64,000 bases of DNA from the NCBI GenBank assembly GCA_958295465.1, contig OY282353.1:5579664-5643663 (forward strand), written 5' to 3'. Source of the DNA: an uncultured Gammaproteobacteria bacterium. Its GTDB lineage: Bacteria > Pseudomonadota > Gammaproteobacteria > HK1. Numbering within the stretch: the stretch's first letter is position 1; every line of letters starts with the position of its first letter. The notes beneath the pieces were generated by a model, which saw nothing but the letters and a program-made list of their open reading frames with translations, did no database searches and was not told the origin of the DNA. Below, in pieces: positions 20,544-29,472 of the stretch. The position numbers and the translations under genes were made by a program.

Positions 20544-20912
20544 ATGGGATTGCGCGTGCAGGATTTCCAGAGTCCATCGGATCAGAACCCCAATGCCGGG
20601 AACGGAGGAGATGTCATCAAGCACTCCGTCTATCTGGCGGTGCTGGACGAGCTTCGCGCGCGGGAACGGTGGCGCGACGAACTGCATGTCGTGGAAACAC
20701 ATGCCGGCAAGGGCGTCTACGTGCCGGCAGCGAGGGAATATGCCAAGGCGGCTAACGATTGCGGCATGCGGCAATCGAAGCTGTGCGCCGCGCAGGAGAG
20801 GGTGTTCCGGCCCGCGCCGGACAGACTGGGACCGGTGGACGGCATGAATGCCGATAAGCGTCCCTACGCCGCGTCGGCTGTGCTCCACGCTGAATTTCGC
20901 CCCTGTGGGTAA
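20544..20912 (+). pseudogene. RlmJ-like methyltransferase N-terminal fragment
   Basis: The open frame begins MGLRVQDFQSPSDQNPNAGN, then GGDVIKHSVYLAVLDEL and ETHAGKGVY, similar to RlmJ (23S rRNA A2030 methyltransferase) and relatives, where HAGN-x-x-DVxKH and THAGxGxY bind RNA and SAM. It lacks the catalytic DPPY half and ends in unrelated sequence after 122 codons, so it is truncated. Confidence 0.5.
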
Positions 20913-20940
20913 GTCTGCAACGCGACAAGGAGAGTTGAAC

Positions 20941-21234
20941 ATGAGGAGTGACACGAACACTGACACTTTTCGGCTCATCGGTTTCGATGAAGGTGGAGAA
21001 AAAGTCGGACGAGATTCTGGCCACCATAGGCTGGTGTGTAACATCGATGGAGGCGGAAAGATTGCGATATGGGGCAGTAAAGATTCACGGCGCAACATCG
21101 ATTCAGTTTTGAAAGCGGGCCTCCCTTGCGACATCGAATGTGAATACCGTCTGCCAGATGATCCTTGGGCGAAGGAGTACTGCCACACGCATTGGGTGCC
21201 GGAGAACTGGGATTTACATATTCTGGAAGGCTAG
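20941..21234 (+). CDS. Hypothetical small protein
   Basis: A 97-residue acidic soluble protein with a strong AAGGAGAG ribosome binding site nine bases before ATG 20941. Notable motifs are GGGKIAIWGSKDSRRNIDSV and DDPWAKEYCHTHWVPENWD. It lacks a signal peptide or membrane segment. No family is recognised. Base use is more AT-rich than the chromosome average, consistent with recent acquisition within the island. Confidence 0.55.
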   Translation: MRSDTNTDTFRLIGFDEGGEKVGRDSGHHRLVCNIDGGGKIAIWGSKDSRRNIDSVLKAGLPCDIECEYRLPDDPWAKEYCHTHWVPENWDLHILEG

Positions 21235-21274
21235 TCCCTCTGCACAGTGGTTTTGATCGATTGAATTTGTCCGT

Positions 21275-21463
21275 TCAGCGCAAGACGGGGAGGGCTTCTG
21301 GGGCCACGAGCACTTCGAGATTTCGGGCACGCCCCGCGTGGCGGCGCAACAGCCCATGGCGTTCCAGGCCGAGCACCATCTGGTGAACACTCGGGGCAGT
21401 GACCGCGAAATAGCGTTGCATGTCGGCCTGAGCCGGAGGGCGTCCATTGACCTTCGTATGGGT
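21275..21463 (-). pseudogene. LexA/MarR-type winged-helix fragment
   Basis: The minus-strand frame reads QADMQRYFAVTAPSVHQMVL then GLERHGLLRRHAGRARNLEV and ends LPVLR. This is the winged-helix DNA-binding core of small LexA-domain-like regulators often found on mobile DNA. No start codon with an upstream family segment is visible, so it is called a fragment. Confidence 0.5.
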
Positions 21464-21488
21464 GCGTGATGGTCTGGCGGAAGCGGCG

Positions 21489-22352
21489 CTAGAGGTACTT
21501 CGCGGTGGCGTTGTCTTCGGCGGCGACTCCGGCGCTGTAGTGGGCGACCATGCGGGCGGTCTTCCATGCGTCGGCCCGCATGGCTTCGGTCGTGGACGCG
21601 CCGAGCCGGGTCAATTCGCTGGCGTAGGTGACGCGGGCGCTGTGGGCGGTGGCCCGGTATCCGGCCCGCTTCGCGGCGGCGCTGAACCGGCGCCCGATGG
21701 ACTGGCCGGACAACCCGAACACGCTTGCGGCCGGGTCGACGTCGTCCGGGCGGATGGCGAGTAGCGCCCTGGCGGCCCCGTTCTTCACAAGGCGCACGTC
21801 CGGCGCCCCTTCCTGGTTCGTCTTCGAGGCCCGGACCGTGATCCGGAGGGCGCCCGGGATCGCGGCCGGTTCGATGTCGCGCCATTCGAGGGCGGCGGCT
21901 TCGGAGCGGCGCAAGCACGCCTGGAACATCGTCAACACGATGGCGCGGTCGAGCGGGGTGCACTGGCCGGCAATCTCGCGGATGGCGTCGAGGTCGAGGG
22001 CGGGCGCCTGGCCCCGGCCCCGCTCGTTGCGGCCCGCGCGGCGGAACCCCTTGTGCGCCCGATCGGCGATCGGCCCGACCGGATCGGGCTGGCCGGCGAG
22101 CTTCGCGCGGAAGCGCACGGCGGCGATCACCATCGAAGCGGTTGCCGGCGACTTCCCGGCCGCGTCGAGCGTGCCGAGGTACTCGGCGATGCCGGCATCG
22201 TCGGTCGGTCGGGCGTCGAGGGACGCATCCAGCCGGTCAAGGGCGCCGGCGTAGGCGCGGCGGGTGTTGGCGCTGGTGGAGTCGCGGATGAGGCGGTCAG
22301 TGGCCGGGGTGACGGGGGCGGGGACCGCGGCGGTGGGGGCGAGGTCGTTCAT
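21489..22352 (-). CDS. Tyrosine recombinase (phage-type integrase)
   Basis: A 287-residue site-specific recombinase. The N-terminal SAM-like core-binding domain (STSANTRRAYAGALDRLDA) is followed by the catalytic domain with Arg in CLRRSEAAALEW, Lys in SKTNQEG, HSAR (the HxxR box), and the nucleophile Tyr in MVAHYSAG. All catalytic residues are present. Two pieces of this gene, with its upstream region, recur joined together at 47733-47905 beside the RiPP locus. It may have mobilised parts of the accessory DNA. Confidence 0.85.
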   Translation of the reverse strand: MNDLAPTAAVPAPVTPATDRLIRDSTSANTRRAYAGALDRLDASLDARPTDDAGIAEYLGTLDAAGKSPATASMVIAAVRFRAKLAGQPDPVGPIADRAHKGFRRAGRNERGRGQAPALDLDAIREIAGQCTPLDRAIVLTMFQACLRRSEAAALEWRDIEPAAIPGALRITVRASKTNQEGAPDVRLVKNGAARALLAIRPDDVDPAASVFGLSGQSIGRRFSAAAKRAGYRATAHSARVTYASELTRLGASTTEAMRADAWKTARMVAHYSAGVAAEDNATAKYL

Positions 22353-22365
22353 GGCGCGGGCTCCG

Positions 22366-22553
22366 GGTCAGGAAAGGACGCTGGCAACGGCGTTGAAGAT
22401 GCCGAGCGGCGAGGTCGCCTTTCGTGGCGAGTTCGTCATGGTCCGACGGTGGCGGCGCATCCCTTCGGCGATGGCTTCGGCGTGGCAACGCTCGATGCCG
22501 GCCGCTTCGATCTCGCGGGAACCCGCATGGGGGACTCGCGCCCGATCGGGCAA
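22366..22553 (-). pseudogene. DUF1640-like coiled-coil gene fragment
   Basis: The frame REIEAAGIERCHAEAIAEGM matches the N-terminal part of the DUF1640-like protein at 23550-23873 and then loses similarity. A second short stretch, DHDELATKGDLA, appears in another frame. It is a decayed copy directly upstream of the integrase. Confidence 0.5.
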
Positions 22554-22905
22554 AGCGAGGATCCGCGGGACCGTTGCCAGCGAGAGAAGCGCGGTCGGCT
22601 CCGGACGCTACCGGCGAGATACCGCCCTGGCCGTCCTGTCGAACGCCTTGAGGGGACTACTCGATGAGACGCATCGTGAAACGCTTGGCGCTGGCAGTGG
22701 GCTGAAAGCTCGCGGCCTTCCTGTCAGAGTATGCGCAACCGTCCGCCATGCGCCAGCCTCCGCCTTTTGCTCTCCTGCGGCCGGGGTCTCTCCCTGGAAC
22801 GGACGTTCTGATAAGCGATGCCGGCGACGGGGGGCGGGGGATGGTGACGGGCGCTCCGTCACTGCCTTGGCGCTGAGCGGTAACGGCCAGATGGGGAGGA
22901 ACACC

Positions 22906-23214
22906 ATGAAGACGATACGGGCCACTGTTGCGCTGTTGGTCGTCGCGGGGGCGTTGCCTGCCGTTCAGGCTCAAGGCATTCCGAGCGTGGAAGCCTGCAT
23001 TAGATACGCGGAGGCGGATGCCGCCTTTGAAGCCGCCATGCAACAGGCGGAAGCCGCCGTGGAAGCCGTCAAGCAACCGGCGGAACAGGCATTAGTTACT
23101 GCCTATTCCGCCAGCTATGACATTGACGGCGGGGCGCGAAGCGATGTGCCGGATGTCATGATGAAGCTTCTAGACCACCGTCGGCAGCGCTGCCGTGAGC
23201 TTCACGGGCTTTGA
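22906..23214 (+). CDS. Small secreted protein
   Basis: A 102-residue protein with a clear signal peptide (MKTIRATVALLVVAGALPAV then QAQ, probable cleavage after QA). The mature part is Ala/Glu-rich and helical (FEAAMQQAEAAVEAVKQPAE) and has two Cys. GGGGAGGA lies six bases upstream of the ATG. No family is recognised; a periplasmic location is likely. Confidence 0.65.
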   Translation: MKTIRATVALLVVAGALPAVQAQGIPSVEACIRYAEADAAFEAAMQQAEAAVEAVKQPAEQALVTAYSASYDIDGGARSDVPDVMMKLLDHRRQRCRELHGL

Positions 23215-23549
23215 GCCGGGAACTGGTCACGGATGACAACGGCCACCGGGCGCATACAGCTATCTGGCGAAAGCGGCGCTGACCCGCCTGCTTCGTAGCA
23301 CTGCCTGACTTCCCGCCGGCGCTGCCTTGGCGCCGGCGGTCACTTCCTCGATGTTCCCGTCTTCCAGGGCGCGATAGCGCCACGATAAGGCGGTCGTGCC
23401 CGTAAGCCGGCATGGCCGTTCATCCGCTCGCCATCCGCTGCGCCTGCCTGTCTCCCAACGGACGATAACTGCCCTTATCGGTCGCTGCCGGGAAAGCGGA
23501 ATTGCGCCACGTGGCGCAATTCCGGAAGGGCGGTGCGGCAGGCACCTGG
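23215..23549. other. Gap containing a long palindrome
   Basis: No supported gene is seen in these 335 bases. The only clear structure is the 28-base palindrome annotated separately. Confidence 0.3.
23497..23524. promoter_or_regulatory. Perfect 28-bp palindrome
   Basis: CGGAATTGCGCCAC is followed immediately by its exact reverse complement, with no spacer. It lies about 26 bases beyond the stop of the minus-strand DUF1640-like gene. There is no T-tract, so an intrinsic terminator is not clear; an operator or recombination site is possible. Confidence 0.7.
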
Positions 23550-23873
23550 TCAGATCAAGCCGAACACTCGAAGGCCGATGGCGAACAGGAAGGCGGCGAT
23601 CAAGCCGACCGTCCATCGGATCGTCCCGAACTCGGCGCGCACGCCGGCAAGGTCGGCCTTCGTGGCGAAGGTGTCCATGCGTGCCGTCAGCCGGGTTTCG
23701 AGCTCGGCGAGGTCGGCCCGGAGCTCGGCAAGGTCCGCCTTCGTCGCCAGAGCTTCCCGGTCGGCGGCGGCGGTGCGGACCGTGCCGGCGATGGCTTCGG
23801 CTTGGCGGCGCTCGATGCCGGCCGCTTCGAGGTCGCGTGCGGCGGTGAGGGTGTCGAAGGCGACGGCGCTCAT
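23550..23873 (-). CDS. DUF1640-like coiled-coil membrane protein
   Basis: A 107-residue protein: MSAVAFDTLTAARDLEAAGI opens it, the middle is a coiled coil with repeated ATKADLAELR units, and the end is a single transmembrane helix (TVGLIAAFLFAIGLRVFGLI). Such proteins are common and repeated near mobile DNA in proteobacteria; their function is unknown. ATG 23873 is chosen. Decayed copies occur at 22366, 24637 and 42339. Confidence 0.75.
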   Translation of the reverse strand: MSAVAFDTLTAARDLEAAGIERRQAEAIAGTVRTAAADREALATKADLAELRADLAELETRLTARMDTFATKADLAGVRAEFGTIRWTVGLIAAFLFAIGLRVFGLI

Positions 23874-24244
23874 GTCTCTGTCTGGTACGGGTCGGCGGGC
23901 GTGCGGTCGGCAGGGTACCGCCAAATCCGCCGCGCCGCATATGCGCTGTCAGGACGTTCGCGGGTAGCGGGCGGTTTCAGCATTAGCAATGCGCTCCGTG
24001 CCACTCCTGACTTCGCGCGCGCCATCGGCGGGTGGGGGCGGCAGCGTGTGCCTCAGGAAGAGACGTAATACAGATGGTCCTCCACGCTATCGGCGGTGGG
24101 GGCGCTTTCCGTGTCCACCAGCTCGCCTCGTGAGGTTCGTCGAAACCTGCCGGTCAAGTTGAGAGCGGCGGAACGGGCACACCCGACATGGTCGGGGAAA
24201 ACGGGATCGAAAGGGTAGTTCCGTCGTTGTGCCGGGCGGATAGG
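23874..24244. other. Gap without recognisable gene
   Basis: These 371 bases contain only short, unconvincing frames on either strand. I see no repeat shared with the rest of the window. Confidence 0.3.
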
Positions 24245-24619
24245 TCAGCGTCGTATCTCTATCTGGAACGGATCTCCTCGACATCCCCTCCCTTCCGTTG
24301 GACCAGCCACCCCGATCCTCTGCAACAAGTGAAACAGAACCGTACAGTTACATGAATGTCCAGCGGGCCGGGCTTTGGAATCGAATACCGCTGGTTTAAA
24401 TCTCCGCAAATCCGGGCATGACACTCGACGACCTCTGAAGTGATCGTATGTCATATGCAGATCGCGCAAATCTACCCTGATCGTCGAGTTTCTTCTGCGA
24501 TAGGAGATAGCCGCATCGTCGATGCGCAAAATCATAGTGGTGCCTCCTCCGGGATTGTCGAATTCATACCCGGGGCTAAACACCCTTTGCGATGCCTGAA
24601 TAAAAGCCTGTTCGTCCAT
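24245..24619 (-). CDS. Hypothetical protein
   Basis: A 124-residue protein starting MDEQAFIQASQRVFSPGYEF, with GGGTTMILRIDDAAISYRR, DLRDLHMTYDHFRGRRVSC, and PDLRRFKPAVFDS then a Cys-containing CNCTVLFHLLQRIG segment. The pattern (a small alpha/beta domain followed by a helix) looks like a real protein, but I cannot name its family. It is AT-richer than its neighbours. A DUF1640-like fragment abuts its start. Confidence 0.5.
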   Translation of the reverse strand: MDEQAFIQASQRVFSPGYEFDNPGGGTTMILRIDDAAISYRRRNSTIRVDLRDLHMTYDHFRGRRVSCPDLRRFKPAVFDSKARPAGHSCNCTVLFHLLQRIGVAGPTEGRGCRGDPFQIEIRR

Positions 24620-24636
24620 TTTTCCTCTGCTCCCCG

Positions 24637-24760
24637 GAGTTCGGCGAGGTCGGCCTTCGTGGCGAGTGCATCCCGGTCGGCGGCGGCTGTGCGGACCGTG
24701 CCGGCGATGGCTTCGGCCTGGCGGCACTCGATGCCGGCCGCTTACGAGGTCGCGTAGCGC
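24637..24760 (-). pseudogene. DUF1640-like gene fragment
   Basis: The frame IECRQAEAIAGTVRTAAADR then DALATKADLAELR is an internal piece of the DUF1640-like protein at 23550-23873, fused at its end to the leader of the hypothetical gene at 24245-24619. No start or membrane helix remains. Confidence 0.65.
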
Positions 24761-25128
24761 GGGCTTTCCACGGCTGGCGGTGGGCAGGCTCGCGCCTTCT
24801 GCCTTTCCGATCGGGATGCGCTTCCCAGTCCAGATCGGTCACCGATGGTTCATCGTCCACAAAGCGGACCGGCGAATAGCTGGCCGGCTGCGGTGGACTC
24901 ATGCCTGATTCCCGTCGACGTCGCCTGACGTCGGCGGTCCCATCCTCGATGTTCTCGGCTCTGGGCGATACCGCCTTTGGGGAGGGTTGAGTGTGGATGG
25001 GGCAGTCCGGTTCAGCACGACGGCATGGTGTCATGCGGGTATTACGAGGGTGTTTACAGAATGGACCGGGCTCCCGTCGTTCCAGCCGCCCATCTGCCTC
25101 CGTAGCGGGGCCGTCCGCCGGGAAACGA
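24761..25128. other. Gap without recognisable gene
   Basis: No family-like frame is seen in these 368 bases. A minus-strand frame reading SPVRFVDDEPSVTDLDWEA is possible but unsupported. Confidence 0.25.
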
Positions 25129-26280
25129 CTACAGCCCGGCGATACGGGACAATGCGACCGCTTCGACGTCCCTGGCCAGCGGAAAGCTCTCGTCTCCACC
25201 GTGGACGACGAGCTTGCGCTTCGGCTTCAAGTCCTCGCAGGCGCTGTGAAAGCCCTTGGAAACCGATGGCGCCGTGCTTCGCTTGATCTCCATCGCCCAG
25301 ATCTCCCCCGCGCCCATGTCGACGACCAGGTCGATTTCCGCACCGCCCGCCGTCCGGTAGTACCCCCATGATGCGCGTCTCGGCAGCGCGCCCACGATGT
25401 TTTCGATGACGAAGCCCTCCCAGCTCCCGCCCACGACCGGATGACCGAGCAGCTCGTCGAGCGTCCCGATCCCCAGCAATGCGTGGCAGATGCCGCTGTC
25501 CCTCACGTAGACCTTCGGCGCCTTGACGAGGCGCCGGCCGAGGTTGCTCGTCCAGGGTTGAAGGCGGCGGACCAGGAGAAGGTCCACCATCAGGTCGAGG
25601 TAGCGGCCGATGGTGACGCCGTTGACGTCGAGCCCCCTGGCGAACGAGGCGGCGTTGAACGTCTGTCCCTGGTTGTGCGCGAGCATGGTCCAGAAGCGGC
25701 GCAGGGTCTCGGCCGGGATGCGTGGTCCGAGCGCGGGGACATCGCGCTCCAGGTAGGTACGGATGAAATCGAGCCGCCAGTCGAAGCCGCGCTCGTCGGT
25801 CGGCGCCAGGAAGCTTTCGGCAAAGCCGCCCCGATGCCACAGCCGGAGGCGCTCGCCGCCGCCTACCTCCGAGACGCTGAGCGGATGCAGCTCGCAGTAC
25901 GCGACGCGGCCCGCCAGGGTTTCGCCGGACTGCTTCATGAGGTCGATGGAGGCGGAGCCCAGGAACAGGAATTGCCCCGTGCGGCGACCGGCTCGCCTCC
26001 GCATGTCGATGATACCGCGCAGGGGAGCGAACAATCCCGGCGAGCGGTGCACTTCGTCCAGCACCAGGAGCTTGTCCGCGTTGATCTCGCAGTACTGTTC
26101 GATGTCGGCGATTCTGGCGAGGTCGCGCGGGCGTTCCAGGTCGAGATAGATGGCGCCGCGTTCGCGCACGATCTGGTGCGCGAGGGTGGTCTTGCCCACT
26201 TGGCGTGGTCCGGTGAGCACCACCGCGGGGTTCCCGTCCAGCAGACGGTTCACCTCGGCTTTCCGGTTGCGTTCGATCAT
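25129..26280 (-). CDS. AAA+ ATPase with DUF4143 domain
   Basis: A 383-residue protein. The N-terminal AAA domain begins MIERNRKAEVNRLLDGNPAV, has Walker A TGPRQVGKTT at about 23-32 and Walker B KLLVLDEVHRSPGL, then FLFLGSASIDLMKQ. The C-terminal DUF4143 nuclease-like domain shows LLLVRRLQPW and AEIDLVVD followed by AMEIKRS, a PD-(D/E)xK-like arrangement. These proteins are widespread, probably DNA-associated, and of unknown role. A decayed relative lies at about 37880-38100. Confidence 0.85.
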   Translation of the reverse strand: MIERNRKAEVNRLLDGNPAVVLTGPRQVGKTTLAHQIVRERGAIYLDLERPRDLARIADIEQYCEINADKLLVLDEVHRSPGLFAPLRGIIDMRRRAGRRTGQFLFLGSASIDLMKQSGETLAGRVAYCELHPLSVSEVGGGERLRLWHRGGFAESFLAPTDERGFDWRLDFIRTYLERDVPALGPRIPAETLRRFWTMLAHNQGQTFNAASFARGLDVNGVTIGRYLDLMVDLLLVRRLQPWTSNLGRRLVKAPKVYVRDSGICHALLGIGTLDELLGHPVVGGSWEGFVIENIVGALPRRASWGYYRTAGGAEIDLVVDMGAGEIWAMEIKRSTAPSVSKGFHSACEDLKPKRKLVVHGGDESFPLARDVEAVALSRIAGL

Positions 26281-26503
26281 GTATGCAAATCTAACACAAT
26301 GTGCAGGATTTGCATTGTTTTGCCGTCGTACACACTGCCGTCGCTGTCGTAGACGGTCCGGGTGGCGTGCTGGCCGCGGGGGCGAGATACTCCGCGCTCC
26401 CGGGAGCGGAATTCCGGATTCCTTCGTACATTCAAGCACCTGCCGCTTGTTTTCTCCTGTTTTCAATCGCTTGCGGAAACACTGCCAGCACGGATGATTG
26501 CAC

Positions 26504-26590
26504 CATGGTCCCGGCCCGGAGTGAGTTCCTGTCCCGATGTGGCTAGCATCGCTGCCGTTTGCCGCAACGAATGGACGGAAAACTCCGATG
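26504..26590 (+). repeat. Dispersed repeat R1, copy 2 (upstream of methyltransferase)
   Basis: The core TAGCATCGCTGCCGTT then GCAACGAA at 26530-26571 matches copy 1. It continues through a decayed DUF433 start (AACTCCGATGCG). With copy 4 it shares ATGGTCCCGGCCCGGA. It now lies directly upstream of the methyltransferase start and may supply its promoter. Confidence 0.75.
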
Positions 26591-26607
26591 CGGTGCGGAG
26601 CGCCCCG

Positions 26608-28071
26608 ATGACCCGCCTCTCGCGAAAACAGGCCGGCGCCTACTACACGCCGGACGCAGTCGTTGCGAACCTCGTGCGGTGGGCGGTCCGGAAAGAGCGC
26701 GACCGGCTTCTCGACCCCTCCTGCGGAGACGGGCGCTTCATCGCCGCCCACCGGAACAGCTTCGGCGTCGAGCAGGACGCCGAGGCCGCGGCCGTGGCGA
26801 TGGGCCGCGCTCCCGGGGCCAGCGTCCACCAGGGCGATTTCTTCGCCTGGGCCGCACGGACCCGCGAGCGCTTCGAATGCGCTGCGGGCAATCCTCCCTT
26901 CATTCGCTACCAGACCTTCAAGGGTGAGGTGCGCGAGCGCGCCCTCCAGCTATGCGCCCGCCTGGGCGCGAAGTTCTCGGGGCTCACCGGGTCCTGGGCG
27001 CCGTTCCTCGTGGCGACCGCGAGCCTGCTGACACCCGGCGGGCGGATGGCGTTCGTCGTCCCCGCGGCCATCGGCCATGCCCCCTATGCCGCGCCCCTGC
27101 TCGACTACCTCGTCGGGCATTTCGACGACGTGCGGATCGTCGCCGTGCGCACGAAGCTGTTTCCGGATCTCTCCGAGGACTGCTGGCTGCTCCATGCCGG
27201 CGGCTTCGGCGGCAGGGCCGCGGAGCTCCGCTTCAGTGTGCTCGATCGGTTCAATCCGACGGCGGAGCTGCCTTGCGAGGCGGTTCCGGTTCCGGTCCGC
27301 GAATGGCGCACGTCGTGGAACCGCCGTCTTCGCCCGTACCTGTTACCCGGGAACGTCCGCGAGCTCTATCGGGCGACCGCCTCGAACCCGGACTCGTTGC
27401 GTTTCGGCGACCTTGCCTCCATCGGAATCGGATACGTCAGCGGCGCCAACGGATTCTTCCACCTGCGGCCTTCCGAAGCCGAAGCATGGGGGATCCCGGG
27501 CGGACTCCTCCATCCGACGGTGCGAAACGGCCGGATGCTGCCGGCCCGGACCCTGACGGCGCGGACCATCGAGCAGTGGCGGCGCTCCGACGAGCCCATG
27601 ATGCTCCTGCGGCTCCCGAAGGACGCAGACCTGCCGCCCGTTGTCTCGGAGTACCTCGATACCGATCGGGGCCAACAGGTTCGGAAGGGATACAAGTGCC
27701 GGATGCGCACTCCCTGGTACTCGGTTCCCGACGTGCGGGTGCCCGACTTCTTCCTGACCTACATGTCCGGGCGCATGCCGAACTTGGTTCGCAACTGCGC
27801 GGCAGCGACCTGCACGAACGCCGTGCACGGCGTTCACCTGCGCGACCGGAAGGCGGCGCGCCGCGTCACCGGGAGTTGGGAGACGCCTTTCGTTCGCCTG
27901 AGCTGCGAGCTCGAAGGCCATCCGCTCGGCGGCGGCGTGCTGAAGCTCGAACCGCGGGAAGCCACCAGGATCGTCCTCCCTCCGCCCGCGATGGAATCGG
28001 CGTTGTCGGGATCGGAGGTGGTGGAAGCCGTTTCGACGATGCGTACATGGAGACACTACGATGCCGGATGA
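26608..28071 (+). CDS. N6-adenine-type DNA methyltransferase (Eco57I/TaqI-like)
   Basis: A 487-residue modification enzyme. It opens MTRLSRKQAGAYYTPDAVVA, as TaqI/Eco57I-type methylases do, then SAM-binding DPSCGDGRF (about 38-46), the catalytic GNPPFIRYQ motif (about 94-102), and a long C-terminal target-recognition region. The stop overlaps the following endonuclease gene by 11 bases, so they form a type II-like R-M pair. Its last codons are copied at 10283-10357. The ATG at 26608 is chosen because the family domain begins there. Confidence 0.85.
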   Translation: MTRLSRKQAGAYYTPDAVVANLVRWAVRKERDRLLDPSCGDGRFIAAHRNSFGVEQDAEAAAVAMGRAPGASVHQGDFFAWAARTRERFECAAGNPPFIRYQTFKGEVRERALQLCARLGAKFSGLTGSWAPFLVATASLLTPGGRMAFVVPAAIGHAPYAAPLLDYLVGHFDDVRIVAVRTKLFPDLSEDCWLLHAGGFGGRAAELRFSVLDRFNPTAELPCEAVPVPVREWRTSWNRRLRPYLLPGNVRELYRATASNPDSLRFGDLASIGIGYVSGANGFFHLRPSEAEAWGIPGGLLHPTVRNGRMLPARTLTARTIEQWRRSDEPMMLLRLPKDADLPPVVSEYLDTDRGQQVRKGYKCRMRTPWYSVPDVRVPDFFLTYMSGRMPNLVRNCAAATCTNAVHGVHLRDRKAARRVTGSWETPFVRLSCELEGHPLGGGVLKLEPREATRIVLPPPAMESALSGSEVVEAVSTMRTWRHYDAG

Positions 28072-28984
28072 TGGTCGGCAGACGAAGGGCGTTCCTCGCG
28101 AGTGCCAATGGGTGAATCGAGCCGAGGCGCTCGAGCATTTCGCCGTCCATGACGGGCCGACCCAAAGTCAGCAGCACATCAAGCCACTCCACTGGTACGT
28201 GACCTGCCGCCTCGTCCTGGAGGGCGGATTCCATCCGGACGAGCTCAAGCCCCGACCGCCGTTCACCGTGACCAGACGGCGCGGTGAACGTCTCATCCAC
28301 TTCGACCCGGGAGCCGCGACCAGCGGCGAAGCGACGATCCTCGGAGGGCTGAAGACGAAGAACGTCGACGTTGTAGTCAACAAGGACGGTATCGGACCCA
28401 TCCTCGCCGTTTCATGCAAAGGCATGACCGGCGCTTTCCGGAACCTCACCCACCGCATGGAAGAAACGATCGGCGAATGCACGAACCTGCACATCACCTA
28501 TCCGGCGCTGGTGTTCGGGTACCTGTTCGTGATCCGTGCCAACCAGGCTGCCGAGACGGCTGCTTCGAGAGAACCATCCCATCAGGAACGGCCATCGCGG
28601 CAGATAGCCAACGATATTGCGATCGCCGGTGACGGCCGGCCCGTGGAAACGATCGTCCGTTTCCATTCGGCGTTGGGCGCACCCACCGGCCGGCGTGGCA
28701 TCCGCGAGGACGCCAGCCGATATGAGGCGGTGTCGCTGGCGATGATCGACATGCGTGAGGACAGCATCGGCCGACTTCTGCCCGGCTTTCCACCACCGGA
28801 CAGCCCGGTGCGCATCGAACGGTTCTTCGAGACACTGTACCTGCGGTATGACGAGCGCTATGTCTACAGCGCTCCGGACCTCAAGTCTAAAACCCGCCGT
28901 ATCGAGTGGTCGCCCGAATCCCCGGTCCTGGAATCCGACATCGGCTCCACTCTTGACTACGAAATCAGGCTTGCGGGCGATTGA
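28061..28984 (+). CDS. Putative type II restriction endonuclease
   Basis: A 307-residue protein encoded directly after, and overlapping, the methyltransferase. It has a plausible PD-(D/E)xK site: KNVDVVVNKDGIGPILAVSC followed by KG (about residues 105-125), with an upstream Glu in SGEATILGG. Later parts (RYEAVSLAMIDMREDSIG) match no family I recognise. Function as the cognate nuclease is inferred mainly from gene order and the active-site pattern. Confidence 0.7.
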   Translation: MPDDGRQTKGVPRECQWVNRAEALEHFAVHDGPTQSQQHIKPLHWYVTCRLVLEGGFHPDELKPRPPFTVTRRRGERLIHFDPGAATSGEATILGGLKTKNVDVVVNKDGIGPILAVSCKGMTGAFRNLTHRMEETIGECTNLHITYPALVFGYLFVIRANQAAETAASREPSHQERPSRQIANDIAIAGDGRPVETIVRFHSALGAPTGRRGIREDASRYEAVSLAMIDMREDSIGRLLPGFPPPDSPVRIERFFETLYLRYDERYVYSAPDLKSKTRRIEWSPESPVLESDIGSTLDYEIRLAGD

Positions 28985-29072
28985 CCGCCTTGTCCGATTC
29001 AACGCTGCTTTCCGGAGCTGTTGGAGAGCTTGCCCCGACATGGTTGGCATCGCTGCCGTTGATCGCAACGAA
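28984..29072 (+). repeat. Dispersed repeat R1, copy 3
   Basis: This copy shares CCGCCTTGTCCGATTCAACG and the core GCATCGCTGCCGTTGATCGC with copy 1. It begins at the stop of the endonuclease gene and ends at the 3' end of the convergent vapC. Confidence 0.8.
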
Positions 29073-29073
29073 G

Positions 29074-29472
29074 CTACGATATCTTCGTTGCGGCAGGTTC
29101 AACATCGGTTCGCGGAAAGTCCCCGCCCTTGAAAAGAAGCGGCACGCCGCGTTTGCGTGAAAGCGAACAGGCGAAGACATCTCCCAGGTTGAGACTCGCC
29201 GCGTGACGGCCTTTGCCATAGCGGCGATATGCTTCCGCCGCGATCGCAACCTGCGCCGTGTCGACCGGTTCGACGTGAATGAAAGGCTCGTTCAGGAAGG
29301 TCAGTGCGGCTGCGTAAAGATCGTCGTCGCGACTCGCGACCGCCGCGAGCTCGACGGCGGTGCCGGCCGAGACGACGGCGCCTCCGGCTTCGCCGATCAG
29401 GTCGCGGAACTCCGGAGCCTCATCTTCCGCCAACAGGATGGCCAGGATTGCCGAAGTGTCGAGAGCGATCAC
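29074..29472 (-). CDS. vapC: VapC-family PIN-domain toxin
   Basis: A 132-residue ribonuclease toxin starting at GTG 29472 (VIALDTSAILAILLAEDEAP). Acidic residues of the PIN active site are visible: Asp in ALDTS, Glu in GTAVELAAVA, and Asp in LNLGDVFACSL; a later GGDF is also present. The start overlaps the vapB stop (GTGA), so the genes are translationally coupled. A truncated second copy lies at 30150-30390. Confidence 0.88.
   Translation of the reverse strand: MIALDTSAILAILLAEDEAPEFRDLIGEAGGAVVSAGTAVELAAVASRDDDLYAAALTFLNEPFIHVEPVDTAQVAIAAEAYRRYGKGRHAASLNLGDVFACSLSRKRGVPLLFKGGDFPRTDVEPAATKIS

Noticed and set aside
23497-23524. Palindrome as an intrinsic terminator
   Set aside because: No loop and no following T-tract on either strand, so only a generic regulatory or structural call is made.
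24576-25199. Minus-strand frame of about 200 codons as a gene
   Set aside because: Arg/Pro-rich translation running through a DUF1640-like fragment in the wrong frame; no conserved segment.
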